Shown here piece after piece: positions 22,192 to 29,082 of a stretch of 64,000 nt of DNA. The notes below the pieces were generated by a model. It saw only the letters and a list, made by a program, of their open reading frames with translations, made no database searches and was not told the origin of the DNA. Source of the stretch: a virus; IMG/VR virus record IMGVR_UViG_3300027534_000002, positions 1 through 64,000 of that record; one strand, 5' to 3'. Within the stretch, counting starts at the first letter, position 1. Every line of letters begins with the position of its first letter. A program made the position numbers and the translations under genes.

Positions 22192-22267
22192 GGTGTTGTA
22201 TTTTAATCGGCAAATTGCTATCCTGTCACGATAGATGATGCGGGTTCGAATCCCGTCAGCACCGCCA
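22192..22267 (+). tRNA. tRNA-Asp (GUC)
   Basis: 76 nt with G73-CCA; anticodon arm CTATC-CTGTCAC-GATAG; acceptor GGTGTTG/CAGCACC; T-loop TTCGAAT. Confidence 0.93.
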
Positions 22268-22273
22268 ATTTAT

Positions 22274-22366
22274 GGGTAGCTAAACAGACAAGCGCGCTGT
22301 AACCGCCTTGAAAGCGGATTGATCTAGTGATCCTAGGTTGGGGTGCAAGTCCTCAGTTACCCGCCA
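22274..22366 (+). tRNA. tRNA-Ser (UGA)
   Basis: 93 nt with G73-CCA; anticodon loop CTTGAAA, long variable arm nearly identical to the Ser(GGA) copy; D-loop ACAAGCGCG, T-loop TGCAAGT. Confidence 0.9.
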
Positions 22367-22510
22367 ATTAAGCATCAACTATCCACACTTTATGAGGAAA
22401 TCCTCACAAGCTATCCCTTATATGGCTCTGGTCAAACATGGGCTTGTGCATGTTTGTAGATGATAACAGTGCTCACTGGAAAATAGCTAACTCTTAGTGG
22501 AGCACATTTC
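22367..22510 (+). ncRNA. Structured spacer in tRNA array
   Basis: 144 nt without ORF or tRNA. Three hairpins: TGAGGA/TCCTCA (22393-22406), AAACATG/CATGTTT (22434-22455), GTGCTC-ACT/AGT-GAGCAC (22469-22505, one bulge). Unknown RNA or processing element. Confidence 0.45.
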
Positions 22511-22584
22511 GGTCTTTTAGTTTAATGGTAAAACGACGCACTTGTAATGCGTTGATTCCGGTTCGACTCCGGACAGGACCTCCA
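22511..22584 (+). tRNA. tRNA-Thr (UGU)
   Basis: 74 nt with CCA; anticodon arm ACGCA-CTTGTAA-TGCGT; T-loop TTCGACT. Confidence 0.92.
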
Positions 22585-22593
22585 TTTCTTTTT

Positions 22594-22669
22594 ACGTGCT
22601 AATGTCCCAAGGCAGGCGAGTTGGACTCCAAATCCGACTGGGTCAGTTCGATTCTGACAGCACGTGCCA
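22594..22669 (+). tRNA. tRNA-Trp (CCA)
   Basis: 76 nt with G73-CCA; acceptor ACGTGCT/AGCACGT, anticodon loop CTCCAAA, T-loop TTCGATT. Confidence 0.93.
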
Positions 22670-22674
22670 ATTTC

Positions 22675-22748
22675 GGCCTATTAGTTTAGTGGTAAAACAA
22701 TTTACTCGTAATGAATAGTCCCCAGCTCAATTCTGGGATAGGCCTCCA
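22675..22748 (+). tRNA. tRNA-Thr (CGU)
   Basis: 74 nt with CCA; anticodon arm ATTTA-CTCGTAA-TGAAT; T-loop CTCAATT (C54). Confidence 0.9.
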
Positions 22749-22754
22749 TCTTAT

Positions 22755-22831
22755 GCGGTTGTAGCTCAATTTGGTAGAGCGCATCCTTGCCAAGGATATT
22801 GTCGCAGGTTCGAATCCTGTCAGCCGCACCA
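22755..22831 (+). tRNA. tRNA-Gly (GCC)
   Basis: 77 nt with CCA; anticodon loop TTGCCAA in ATCC/GGAT; acceptor GCGGTTG/CAGCCGC. Confidence 0.92.
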
Positions 22832-22833
22832 AT

Positions 22834-22926
22834 GGGTAGTTAAGCAGACAAGCGTACTGCAACCGTCTCGAAAGCGGATTGATCTAGCGAACCTAGGTTG
22901 GGGTGCAAGTCCTCAGCTACCCGCCA
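22834..22926 (+). tRNA. tRNA-Ser (CGA)
   Basis: 93 nt with G73-CCA; anticodon loop CTCGAAA; D-loop ACAAGCGTA, T-loop TGCAAGT. Third close Ser paralogue. Confidence 0.9.
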
Positions 22927-22934
22927 TTTTATAT

Positions 22935-23008
22935 GGTCCTTTAGCATAATGGTAATGCATCGGATTTTGATTCCGACTATGATGGTTCAATTCCATCAGG
23001 GACTTCCA
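22935..23008 (+). tRNA. tRNA-Gln (UUG)
   Basis: 74 nt with CCA; anticodon arm TCGGA-TTTTGAT-TCCGA; weak G1-U72 end pair; T-loop TTCAATT. Confidence 0.9.
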
Positions 23009-23017
23009 ATTTCTTTT

Positions 23018-23091
23018 GGCTCGAATAGCACAATGGTGAGTGTATTTCCTTGGTATGGAAGGGATGTGGGTTCGATTCCCACTTTGAGCCC
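23018..23091 (+). tRNA. tRNA-Thr (GGU), CCA not encoded
   Basis: Acceptor GGCTCGA/TTGAGCC, anticodon arm TTTCC-TTGGTAT-GGAAG. After C73 the sequence is CAC rather than CCA, so the tail must be added. Confidence 0.85.
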
Positions 23092-23096
23092 CACAC

Positions 23097-23171
23097 GCCT
23101 CTGTAATTCAAAAGTAGAATGGTTGTTTCATAAGCAACACGGTGAAGGTGCAAGTCCTTCCGGAGGTACTA
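23097..23171 (+). tRNA. tRNA-Met (CAU), elongator type; encoded CTA end
   Basis: Anticodon arm GTTGT-TTCATAA-GCAAC. Acceptor and D-stem nearly match the Lys(UUU) gene below, but the D-loop is AAAAGTA and the T-loop TGCAAGT. Ends A-CTA, so CCA repair is needed. Ile2 identity not excluded. Confidence 0.85.
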
Positions 23172-23177
23172 ATTTAT

Positions 23178-23846
23178 ATGCCAAACACTGCAATTTTATT
23201 CACAGGAAACGTACACGGTGACACCATTGATGTTCTAATTGAACAGACCAAAAATCAGACAAATAAAATAGCATCAATATGGGAAAATGAATCACCTGAA
23301 TATGTCGACAAATTAAAAAACAACAATTTTAAAATCATTTACAATAGTGTAAAACAACAAGAAATATATAAACCACAGTTTATTACTGTACATAATGGGT
23401 TGAAGTATCTTAAAGAAAACGGATATGAATATGTATTAAGGACTCGTTTTGATATACTATGTCAAGATTATGATAGATATTTAGAGATACTGGCGAAGTC
23501 GTATCGCGAAAAGCTAACAGCTATCGCTGGCATAGAGACATCTACCACTTATTTTTTAGATATTATTATAGGTGGGAAAATTGATGAGATGCTTAAATTT
23601 TTCGCATTGCAGCCAAACTATGATGTTAGGTACTATGAAAAATTTTTAATAGAAAATTACTCAAATAAAACAAATCTAACTAAAGAAGAAATAAGAAATA
23701 TATTGAATTTCTCGTTAAGTGATTGTGTCAATAACAACATTGAATTCATATGGTACAGGCCAATTTCGTGGAAGTCGCAAACGATCACGTGGCCAGACAT
23801 GAGAGTAATTAATGAGTATTGCAAAAATAATTTTATCTGGATGTAG
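23178..23846 (+). CDS. WavE-like glycosyltransferase family protein
   Basis: 222 residues. AILFTGNVHGDTIDVLIEQT, IASIWENE and YEYVLRTRFDI follow the WavE family (LPS-core synthesis in Vibrio): G-x-hydroxylic start, StW strand and the (K/R)TRxD acidic motif. Cytoplasmic. Probably modifies host surface glycans or virion proteins. Embedded in the tRNA array, and its last 10 nt lie inside the next tRNA gene. Confidence 0.8.
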   Translation: MPNTAILFTGNVHGDTIDVLIEQTKNQTNKIASIWENESPEYVDKLKNNNFKIIYNSVKQQEIYKPQFITVHNGLKYLKENGYEYVLRTRFDILCQDYDRYLEILAKSYREKLTAIAGIETSTTYFLDIIIGGKIDEMLKFFALQPNYDVRYYEKFLIENYSNKTNLTKEEIRNILNFSLSDCVNNNIEFIWYRPISWKSQTITWPDMRVINEYCKNNFIWM

Positions 23847-23913
23847 TTCAGCTTGGTAGAACATTTGATTTGGGATCAAAAGGTCGTGGGTTCGAATCCC
23901 ACCATCCAGACCA
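23837..23913 (+). tRNA. tRNA-Pro (UGG), overlapping upstream CDS
   Basis: 77 nt with CCA; acceptor CTGGATG/CATCCAG, anticodon loop TTTGGGA. The first 10 nt encode the end and TAG stop of the WavE-like gene. Confidence 0.93.
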
Positions 23914-23930
23914 ATTTATAAATAAACAAG

Positions 23931-23959
23931 TTGATAACAACACAACCACGTGTTAATAT
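23931..23959 (+). promoter_or_regulatory. Sigma70-type promoter within tRNA array
   Basis: TTGATA, spacer with ACACAACCACG, TAATAT, 17-bp spacing; 12 nt before the initiator-type tRNA, whose expression it would drive first. Confidence 0.8.
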
Positions 23960-23970
23960 TAACTACACAT

Positions 23971-24045
23971 TGCGGGATAGAGCAGTAGTAGCTCAACTGG
24001 CTCATAACCAGGAGGTCGGTGGTGCAAGTCCATCTCCCGCAACCA
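23971..24045 (+). tRNA. tRNA-fMet-like (CAU) initiator
   Basis: 75 nt with CCA. GAGCAG...GCTC D-arm and CTCATAA loop with the sequence TGCGGGATAGAG... closely track bacterial initiator tRNA; the end pair is T1-A72 instead of C1xA72. D-loop AGTAGTA, T-loop TGCAAGT. Confidence 0.8.
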
Positions 24046-24059
24046 ATTTCAACATATGT

Positions 24060-24155
24060 GCTCCTGTAGCTCAATTGGTAGAGCGGAAAGCTTATACCTT
24101 TCGTATGCCCCAGATTAGGGCGCGGTTGTCGGTTCGAATCCGGCCAGGAGTACCA
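24060..24155 (+). tRNA. tRNA with Ile anticodon (UAU), long variable arm
   Basis: 96 nt with CCA; acceptor GCTCCTG/CAGGAGT, anticodon arm GAAAG-CTTATAC-CTTTC, 25-nt variable region with hairpin GCCC-CAGATTA-GGGC, T-loop TTCGAAT. Ile tRNAs are normally class I. Confidence 0.82.
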
Positions 24156-24173
24156 ATTTCAACGAAAACAAAA

Positions 24174-24497
24174 ATGACTAAAAAAGATCGCAACAAACCC
24201 ACATATGAGTGGATTGATGTAAATGCTGGTGAAGCATATTACTCTTTATATGCATATTGTTTAGACAACGCCGATCAACTAAACGGCCATCCTGGAATTC
24301 AAATCGGGTGTTATCATTACGCCATCAGCAGAAAGATGACACCAAAAAAACCATTCAAAGTACATGCTAGGAAAATGAATCAAGGGCATATATGGAGAGG
24401 CTGGGGTAGATCTTACATTAAAGTAGATCGCGACATTCAGGTAGATAACAAAAAAAGATTCTGGCCTACACACAATCAAATTTCAATAGAAGTTTAA
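24174..24497 (+). CDS. Hypothetical protein (107 aa)
   Basis: Start MTKKDRNKPTYEWIDV at the first ATG after the tRNA; the longer frame runs through two tRNAs. Basic, aromatic (GHIWRGWGRSYIKVDRD). Not recognised. Ends 9 nt before tRNA-Lys. Confidence 0.72.
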   Translation: MTKKDRNKPTYEWIDVNAGEAYYSLYAYCLDNADQLNGHPGIQIGCYHYAISRKMTPKKPFKVHARKMNQGHIWRGWGRSYIKVDRDIQVDNKKRFWPTHNQISIEV

Positions 24498-24506
24498 CCT
24501 GCACAT

Positions 24507-24581
24507 GCCTCTGTAATTCAATGGTAGAATAACAGACTTTTAATCTGAAGGTTATGGGTTCGAGTCCCATCGGAGGCACCA
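24507..24581 (+). tRNA. tRNA-Lys (UUU)
   Basis: 75 nt with CCA; anticodon arm CAGA-CTTTTAA-TCTG, D-loop AATGGTA, T-loop TTCGAGT. Confidence 0.94.
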
Positions 24582-24650
24582 ATTTATACAGTCAACGCTC
24601 TGATATATTGCTATAGTATATAAGTAATAATTTAATTTAATTTTTAATAT

Positions 24651-24725
24651 TCCTCAGTGGCAGACTAGCAATGCACCCGACTGTTAATCGGGATTATGAA
24701 GGAGCGTAACCTTCCTGAGGAGCCA
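24651..24725 (+). tRNA. tRNA-Asn (GUU), unusual T-loop
   Basis: 75 nt with G73-CCA; acceptor TCCTCAG/CTGAGGA, anticodon arm CCCGA-CTGTTAA-TCGGG. T-loop AGCGTAA in stem GAAGG/CCTTC, D-loop with TAGC. Confidence 0.9.
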
Positions 24726-24755
24726 ATTTATAACTGCGATCAAAACACAAAGCAG

Positions 24756-24784
24756 TTGCTAATAACAACACCCGATGTGAATAT
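24756..24784 (+). promoter_or_regulatory. Sigma70-type promoter
   Basis: TTGCTA, spacer with AACAACACCCG, GAATAT, 17-bp spacing; 5 nt to the ATG at 24790. Confidence 0.7.
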
Positions 24785-24789
24785 ATAAC

Positions 24790-25038
24790 ATGAAGAAAAC
24801 TCAACGCCAATGTGCAGACGACTTAGTCAACTACATCATTCGTAAAGAACTTATTCACATCAAGTCAGAATATCTTCTTCGCATTGAAAATAGTGAATGG
24901 ATGGCATGTGGCACAGAGGATAAAACCAGAATTGAAGAATTGCAACGGGACATTCAAAGTGCTCGAGAATATATTAGTGTACTGGATGAGTACATCACTA
25001 AATTTGAAAAAGTAGAAACCTCGCCATTGTTCAATTAA
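24790..25038 (+). CDS. Hypothetical protein (82 aa)
   Basis: Helical, charged; likely coiled coil (RIEELQRDIQSAREYISVLDEYI). Directly abuts the next gene (TAA|ATG). Not recognised. Confidence 0.7.
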   Translation: MKKTQRQCADDLVNYIIRKELIHIKSEYLLRIENSEWMACGTEDKTRIEELQRDIQSAREYISVLDEYITKFEKVETSPLFN

Positions 25039-25326
25039 ATGGAACAACTAATAGAACCATTCTGCTACATTGCAAATGTCAAAGTTACAGATAAAAATGG
25101 CAAACAAGGGAATAGACCGTTAATTAGATTTCAAGCACCTGACTCGGGATTAAATTTTAATACTTATTACGTTGCGTGCGCATGTGCTTCTGTATACAAC
25201 ATGTTCCTTGATTATATTGCCGAGAAAGATCAAATAGAATTTGAAAAACAATTCAAAGAGATATTCAATAAGCTTATCGATGAAGGTCTAATAGAAATCA
25301 TGAAAGACAAACCAATTTCGGGTTGA
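25039..25326 (+). CDS. Hypothetical protein (95 aa)
   Basis: Beta-rich N-terminus (CYIANVKVTDKNGKQGNR), a Cys-Ala-Cys-Ala segment and a helical end. Its TGA stop and last codons form the first 7 nt of tRNA-Phe. Not recognised. Confidence 0.72.
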   Translation: MEQLIEPFCYIANVKVTDKNGKQGNRPLIRFQAPDSGLNFNTYYVACACASVYNMFLDYIAEKDQIEFEKQFKEIFNKLIDEGLIEIMKDKPISG

Positions 25327-25395
25327 TAGCAATGATGGTTCATGCGTCTGTCTGAAGAACAGATCATCTCGGTTCGAATCCGAGTCAACCCACCA
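25320..25395 (+). tRNA. tRNA-Phe (GAA), overlapping upstream CDS
   Basis: 76 nt with CCA; acceptor GGGTTGA/TCAACCC, anticodon arm TCTGT-CTGAAGA-ACAGA. Confidence 0.94.
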
Positions 25396-25400
25396 CTTAT

Positions 25401-25475
25401 GTCGCCGTCGTCTAATGGTTAGGACGGAGGATTTTCATTCCTCAAATGGGGGTTCGATTCCCCTCGGCGATACCA
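25401..25475 (+). tRNA. tRNA-Glu (UUC)
   Basis: 75 nt with CCA; anticodon arm GAGGA-TTTTCAT-TCCTC; T-loop TTCGATT. Confidence 0.94.
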
Positions 25476-25485
25476 ATTTCAATAC

Positions 25486-25580
25486 GGAGTGTAAACCAAA
25501 CAGGCGCGTTGGAACTGTTTGCTAAACAGATTGTGGTTTTGCTAAAAAGCCATCTGGTTCGAGTCCAGTGCACTCCGCCA
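25486..25580 (+). tRNA. tRNA-Ser (GCU)
   Basis: 95 nt with G73-CCA; anticodon loop TTGCTAA, long variable arm. D-loop ACAGGCGCG and T-loop TTCGAGT are canonical, unlike the other three Ser tRNAs. Confidence 0.92.
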
Positions 25581-25586
25581 CTTTAT

Positions 25587-25661
25587 TGTCTCGTAGCTCA
25601 TCGGTAGAGCACTTCCCTGATAAGGAATAGGTAGCTGGTTCGATTCCAGTCGGGACAACCA
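25587..25661 (+). tRNA. tRNA-Ile (GAU)
   Basis: 75 nt with CCA; acceptor TGTCTCG/CGGGACA, anticodon arm TTCC-CTGATAA-GGAA. Confidence 0.93.
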
Positions 25662-25683
25662 ATTTCAATAACCAATACTAAAA

Positions 25684-25911
25684 ATGAAAAGATATCTTTT
25701 GATAGCAGGCCACGACTATTATCCTGGTGCGGGTACAAGCAATTGGGTTGATTCGTATGATTCATACGAAGAGGCTCTCAATATGGTTGAAACAATGGAA
25801 GAAAATAACTACGGTAGGTGTGGTTATACTATTGGAGATATGCCATGTGATTGGTATGAAATAGTAGATTTAAACGAATGGAGTCCTCGCAATTCAATTT
25901 CAACATATTAA
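25684..25911 (+). CDS. Hypothetical protein (75 aa)
   Basis: MKRYLLIAGHDYYPGAGTSN, then SYEEALNMVETMEE and DWYEIVDL: a small alpha/beta fold found in many phages as accessory protein of unknown role. Ends 5 nt before DNA ligase. Confidence 0.78.
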   Translation: MKRYLLIAGHDYYPGAGTSNWVDSYDSYEEALNMVETMEENNYGRCGYTIGDMPCDWYEIVDLNEWSPRNSISTY

Positions 25912-25916
25912 ATCCA

Positions 25917-27014
25917 ATGCAAACACTTTACAAATACAGTACCAAAGGCGCACCTCTTCAGTGGAGCATTGAAGTAGAAGGTGACAAGTATCGAACGATT
26001 GAAGGGCAAGTAGGAGGCAAGCTGACTACTTCGCAATGGACTATTTGTTTCGCAAAGAATGTTGGTAAGGCAAACGCAACTACGGCAGAAGAACAAGCTC
26101 TGAAAAAGGCTGAATCTATCTATCGCAAGAAAAAGGACGCCGGATTCAGCGAGACATTGGAATCATCTGGTGCGAATTTCTTTGAACCGATGCTTGCTCA
26201 TAAATGGGATCAGCACCCTCTAGCACCTGGTACACCATTGGCTCTTCAGCCCAAACTAGACGGACATAGATGCATTGCGTATCTTAAAGATGGTAAAGTA
26301 TATCTCCAAAGTCGAAAGGGCAAACAGATCACTTCATGCACCCATATTGAAAATGCTCTTGAAGATTTATTCAAAGAAAATCAATCTTTTATTCTAGATG
26401 GTGAGCTTTACAATCATACCATTCCGTTTGAAAAGATTTCGGGGTTAGTTCGTCAAATTGAACACACTGCGGAATGCAAAGATATTCAATATCATGTTTA
26501 TGATCTTGTTGATCTAAATAACCGACAACTAACTTTCGACGAAAGAAATTGGCAATTGGTTACAAAGCAATTACGGCTTTGTAATAATGAGCATATAAAC
26601 ATGGTTACTACATTGTTCGTAAATGGCAGCGATGCTATTGCGGAGTATGAAAGTGAGTGTGTGGAAGATGGATATGAAGGTATCATGATTCGTGATACTA
26701 CATCTATCTATGAGAATAAAAGATCGAAAGGACTTCTGAAACTCAAACAATTCCAAGACGAAGAATTCAATATTGTCGAAATCAAAGAAGGTCAAGGTAA
26801 TCGCACCGGACTAGCCACAGAAGCAGTATTGGCTCTTGAAGACGGTAGAGCTTTTTCTACTGGAGTTATTGGCAACGAAGAATATGCACGTGGCTTATTT
26901 AATGACCGCGAAAAAGTCAAAGGGATGCTAGCCACAGTAAAATACCAAGGAAAGACTGCACAGGGGATTCCTAGATTTGGTAAAATGAAAATCGTAAGAT
27001 ATGAAGGATTCTAA
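25917..27014 (+). CDS. ATP-dependent DNA ligase with WGR-like N-terminus
   Basis: 365 residues. Residues 1-75 form a WGR-like domain (YKYSTKGAPLQWSIEVEG). The catalytic core has motif I QPKLDGHR (K113 adenylated), III LDGELYNH, IV EGIMIRD and V LLKLKQ, then an OB fold. Seals nicks during phage DNA replication. The start at 25917 follows the stop of the upstream gene; a longer frame would overlap it. Confidence 0.92.
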   Translation: MQTLYKYSTKGAPLQWSIEVEGDKYRTIEGQVGGKLTTSQWTICFAKNVGKANATTAEEQALKKAESIYRKKKDAGFSETLESSGANFFEPMLAHKWDQHPLAPGTPLALQPKLDGHRCIAYLKDGKVYLQSRKGKQITSCTHIENALEDLFKENQSFILDGELYNHTIPFEKISGLVRQIEHTAECKDIQYHVYDLVDLNNRQLTFDERNWQLVTKQLRLCNNEHINMVTTLFVNGSDAIAEYESECVEDGYEGIMIRDTTSIYENKRSKGLLKLKQFQDEEFNIVEIKEGQGNRTGLATEAVLALEDGRAFSTGVIGNEEYARGLFNDREKVKGMLATVKYQGKTAQGIPRFGKMKIVRYEGF

Positions 27015-27016
27015 GT

Positions 27017-27409
27017 ATGAATATATCTTTTAATCATTTCCATAAACTATTATCAGATCCAAGGTTTATAGTAAAATACAAGCATCCTGACTGTACTGAT
27101 GTTCGGGAGTGTAGATTCAAACAAAACCTTCTTAAATTTTTTAAAGGCACAAACACTCTGTATGTTGATGCTGATCTGTGGTTTCTGGAAGAATACAACA
27201 AAGCAATATCTTATGACGAAGAATCGGGTTCTTTCATTCTTCGCAAGAAAGAATATGACATGGAAGAAACTGATGAATTTGAAGTAGTCGAGGGGTGGGA
27301 CGGATATTGTGAAACGAGACCGATTATAAAAGTACTCGACACATGGAAACTAATTCCGATTACGTTCACATTTTACGCAAGAGCATCAACAAAAGACTTG
27401 ATAGGCTAA
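27017..27409 (+). CDS. Hypothetical protein (130 aa)
   Basis: Begins 2 nt after the ligase stop, so cotranscribed. Mixed alpha/beta with acidic middle (KKEYDMEETDEFEVVEGWDG). Not recognised. Confidence 0.72.
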   Translation: MNISFNHFHKLLSDPRFIVKYKHPDCTDVRECRFKQNLLKFFKGTNTLYVDADLWFLEEYNKAISYDEESGSFILRKKEYDMEETDEFEVVEGWDGYCETRPIIKVLDTWKLIPITFTFYARASTKDLIG

Positions 27410-27433
27410 CAGCCCCGTTGTATAATTGTTTAC

Positions 27434-27509
27434 GCGGTAGTAGCTCAATTGGTAGGGCGTCTGACTTCCACTCAGAATGTTGCAGGTTCGAGTCCTGTCT
27501 ACCGCACCA
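27434..27509 (+). tRNA. tRNA-Gly (UCC)
   Basis: 76 nt with CCA; acceptor GCGGTAG/CTACCGC, anticodon arm CTGA-CTTCCAC-TCAG. Confidence 0.94.
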
Positions 27510-27538
27510 CATTCAACCAAATCAACCAAATCAACATA

Positions 27539-27673
27539 ATGGATATAGACTCAATTATCACTACAATACCAAAATTGATTTATTTCACAAGCATTGGATT
27601 TTTAGTTATATTGTACTTTGCATTGATTATCAAAGCATTGGTTATCGCACTCGATGCAATCATTGATTTCTAA
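27539..27673 (+). CDS. Small membrane protein (44 aa)
   Basis: MDIDSIITTIPKLIYFTSIG followed by one long hydrophobic helix to near the end (FLVILYFALIIKALVIAL). A longer frame would run back through tRNA-Gly. Inner-membrane peptide of unknown role. Confidence 0.68.
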   Translation: MDIDSIITTIPKLIYFTSIGFLVILYFALIIKALVIALDAIIDF

Positions 27674-27676
27674 AAT

Positions 27677-27973
27677 ATGAGTGGAGGGCATTTTGATTAC
27701 AATCAATTTCGATTGACTGACATTTCGAGGGAAATCATGTCCCTTATTAATAGCAATGAAGTTCCAAATGAATTCAGGCAGGCTCGGAAGTATCCTACTG
27801 ATATTTTAGATAAGTTTGAAGTAGCAATGATTATATTAGATACTGCTGCAGATATAGTACATCATATCGATTATCTTGTTGAAGGAGATATTGGAGAAGA
27901 TACATTCAGGGAACTATATAACAAAGCAATCAAGGATTTTTGTACCAAACTTGCAGAACATCAACTTACTTAA
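27677..27973 (+). CDS. GGHFDY-family phage protein (98 aa)
   Basis: MSGGHFDYNQFRLTDISREI matches a widespread small phage protein family that begins SGGHFDY; helical thereafter. Function unknown. Confidence 0.78.
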   Translation: MSGGHFDYNQFRLTDISREIMSLINSNEVPNEFRQARKYPTDILDKFEVAMIILDTAADIVHHIDYLVEGDIGEDTFRELYNKAIKDFCTKLAEHQLT

Positions 27974-27976
27974 CCT

Positions 27977-27982
27977 TAAATA
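27977..27982 (+). promoter_or_regulatory. Late promoter box TAAATA
   Basis: TAAATA, 5 nt, ATG (27988). Confidence 0.68.
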
Positions 27983-27987
27983 CTCTT

Positions 27988-28461
27988 ATGCCCACTAACG
28001 ACCAATCTCTCATCTGTGAAGCGTACGCAGATCAAATCGCATCAAATGCATCCGACTCTGAAGAATATTCGATTTTTATCGAAGCAGAACTAACTGCACC
28101 AGCGAAGACATCCAAAGCAATTCAAGCATTTGAAAACATTCTCAAACGATATGATCGAAATGGTGCAATAGCATTAACTCCCGGGGGTGTATATACACGA
28201 CCTTCAGGTGACAAGACTGTAGTTGAATATGATGCATATATTAAACGAGGGCGAAGATACATCAATCCAGAAGAAGACAATTCGCGTTATCTTCCGTCAT
28301 ATATCGAATCAGCTATCTCTGACTTGTATGATGACCTTGAAGGTTATAACGGTACAGATGACATCGAATTGGAAGGCGAAGATGGAGATCCTCCAGAACA
28401 CGTCTCAAGCTTCGAGATTCCTGGTGAGAGGGTGACTATCAGATACGTATTGAGCTACTAA
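27988..28461 (+). CDS. Putative virion-associated protein (157 aa)
   Basis: Start MPTNDQSLICEAYADQI carries the same kind of LxxEAY lead as the other late proteins. Rest is acidic with an EGEDGDPPEH loop. The start is set by the late box; a longer frame to 27940 overlaps the gene upstream. Structural role is inferred. Confidence 0.7.
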   Translation: MPTNDQSLICEAYADQIASNASDSEEYSIFIEAELTAPAKTSKAIQAFENILKRYDRNGAIALTPGGVYTRPSGDKTVVEYDAYIKRGRRYINPEEDNSRYLPSYIESAISDLYDDLEGYNGTDDIELEGEDGDPPEHVSSFEIPGERVTIRYVLSY

Positions 28462-28473
28462 TTTAAATTTGGC

Positions 28474-28552
28474 ATGGACGACTAGACGGACGCATGTCGA
28501 GGATATCCAACATCAGTTCAACTAGTGACTGCGGGAGAGAACCGCACAATTT
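28474..28552 (+). ncRNA. Structured spacer before tRNA-Cys
   Basis: No ORF. Contains a T-arm-like hairpin TGCGG-GAGAGAA-CCGCA followed by CAATTT, but no acceptor partner. A related GCCG-GAGAGA-CGGC hairpin precedes tRNA-Arg at 29620. Confidence 0.35.
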
Positions 28553-28628
28553 GGATGGCGACCCGGCTAGTGAAGGGCTACGTCTGCAAAACGTTTGTTG
28601 TTGAGTGCGATTCTCAAGCCATCCTCCA
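28553..28628 (+). tRNA. tRNA-Cys (GCA)
   Basis: 76 nt with CCA; acceptor GGATGGC/GCCATCC, anticodon arm ACGT-CTGCAAA-ACGT; T-loop TGCGATT (G55), D-loop with TAGT. Confidence 0.9.
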
Positions 28629-28638
28629 ATTTTAAAAC

Positions 28639-28983
28639 ATGCACACTATACATACAACCACTACAAACAATCAATCTAAACAAGAAGAGCCCCAACGCAC
28701 TTCTTTGATGGTAGCTCCTACTAAATTCTATATTTGGTGTAAAAGCAAATTCAACATGGCACTAATTTTAAGCATCGGGTTCCTTTTAGTGCAGGGAGTT
28801 AATGGGCAAAATTCTTTTCGATTAAATACATTAGGTTCTGACGGGCCTGATGGTATTTGTGTGCGGAATGGAAATCAATGGGATTGCTATGGGCAACATA
28901 TTAGCGCACCCGAACCAACGAACCCAGGAGTCCTGATGACAGCAGCGGGGGTAGCAGTTATGATGAAAAGAAAGAGGCATTAA
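28639..28983 (+). CDS. Secreted protein with PEP-CTERM-like sorting tail
   Basis: 114 residues. Hydrophobic export segment MALILSIGFLLVQGVNG (about 40-56), a short polar mature part with two Cys, then the tripartite tail APEPTNPGVLMTAAGVAVMM-KRKRH: PEP motif, hydrophobic helix, basic end, as in PEP-CTERM substrates of exosortase. The true start may be 28639, 28708 or 28756; the last two give a shorter n-region. Would be processed by a host exosortase and moved to the surface. Confidence 0.75.
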   Translation: MHTIHTTTTNNQSKQEEPQRTSLMVAPTKFYIWCKSKFNMALILSIGFLLVQGVNGQNSFRLNTLGSDGPDGICVRNGNQWDCYGQHISAPEPTNPGVLMTAAGVAVMMKRKRH

Positions 28984-29018
28984 TTTCTTTTGATTTTTAA
29001 AAAACAAACAATAAGATG

Positions 29019-29047
29019 TTGATTTAACACACACCACAAAGTATAAT
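29019..29047 (+). promoter_or_regulatory. Sigma70-type promoter of beta-barrel gene
   Basis: TTGATT, spacer with ACACACCACAA, TATAAT, 17-bp spacing; near-consensus. 35 nt to the ATG at 29083. Confidence 0.85.
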
Positions 29048-29082
29048 ATAAACGAAGATAACATCTTCAACAAAATCAAATT

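Noticed and set aside
22898-23221. Plus-strand frame covering three tRNAs and the start of the WavE-like gene
   Set aside because: It reads through tRNA-Gln, tRNA-Thr and tRNA-Met; only the part from ATG 23178 in another frame is coding.
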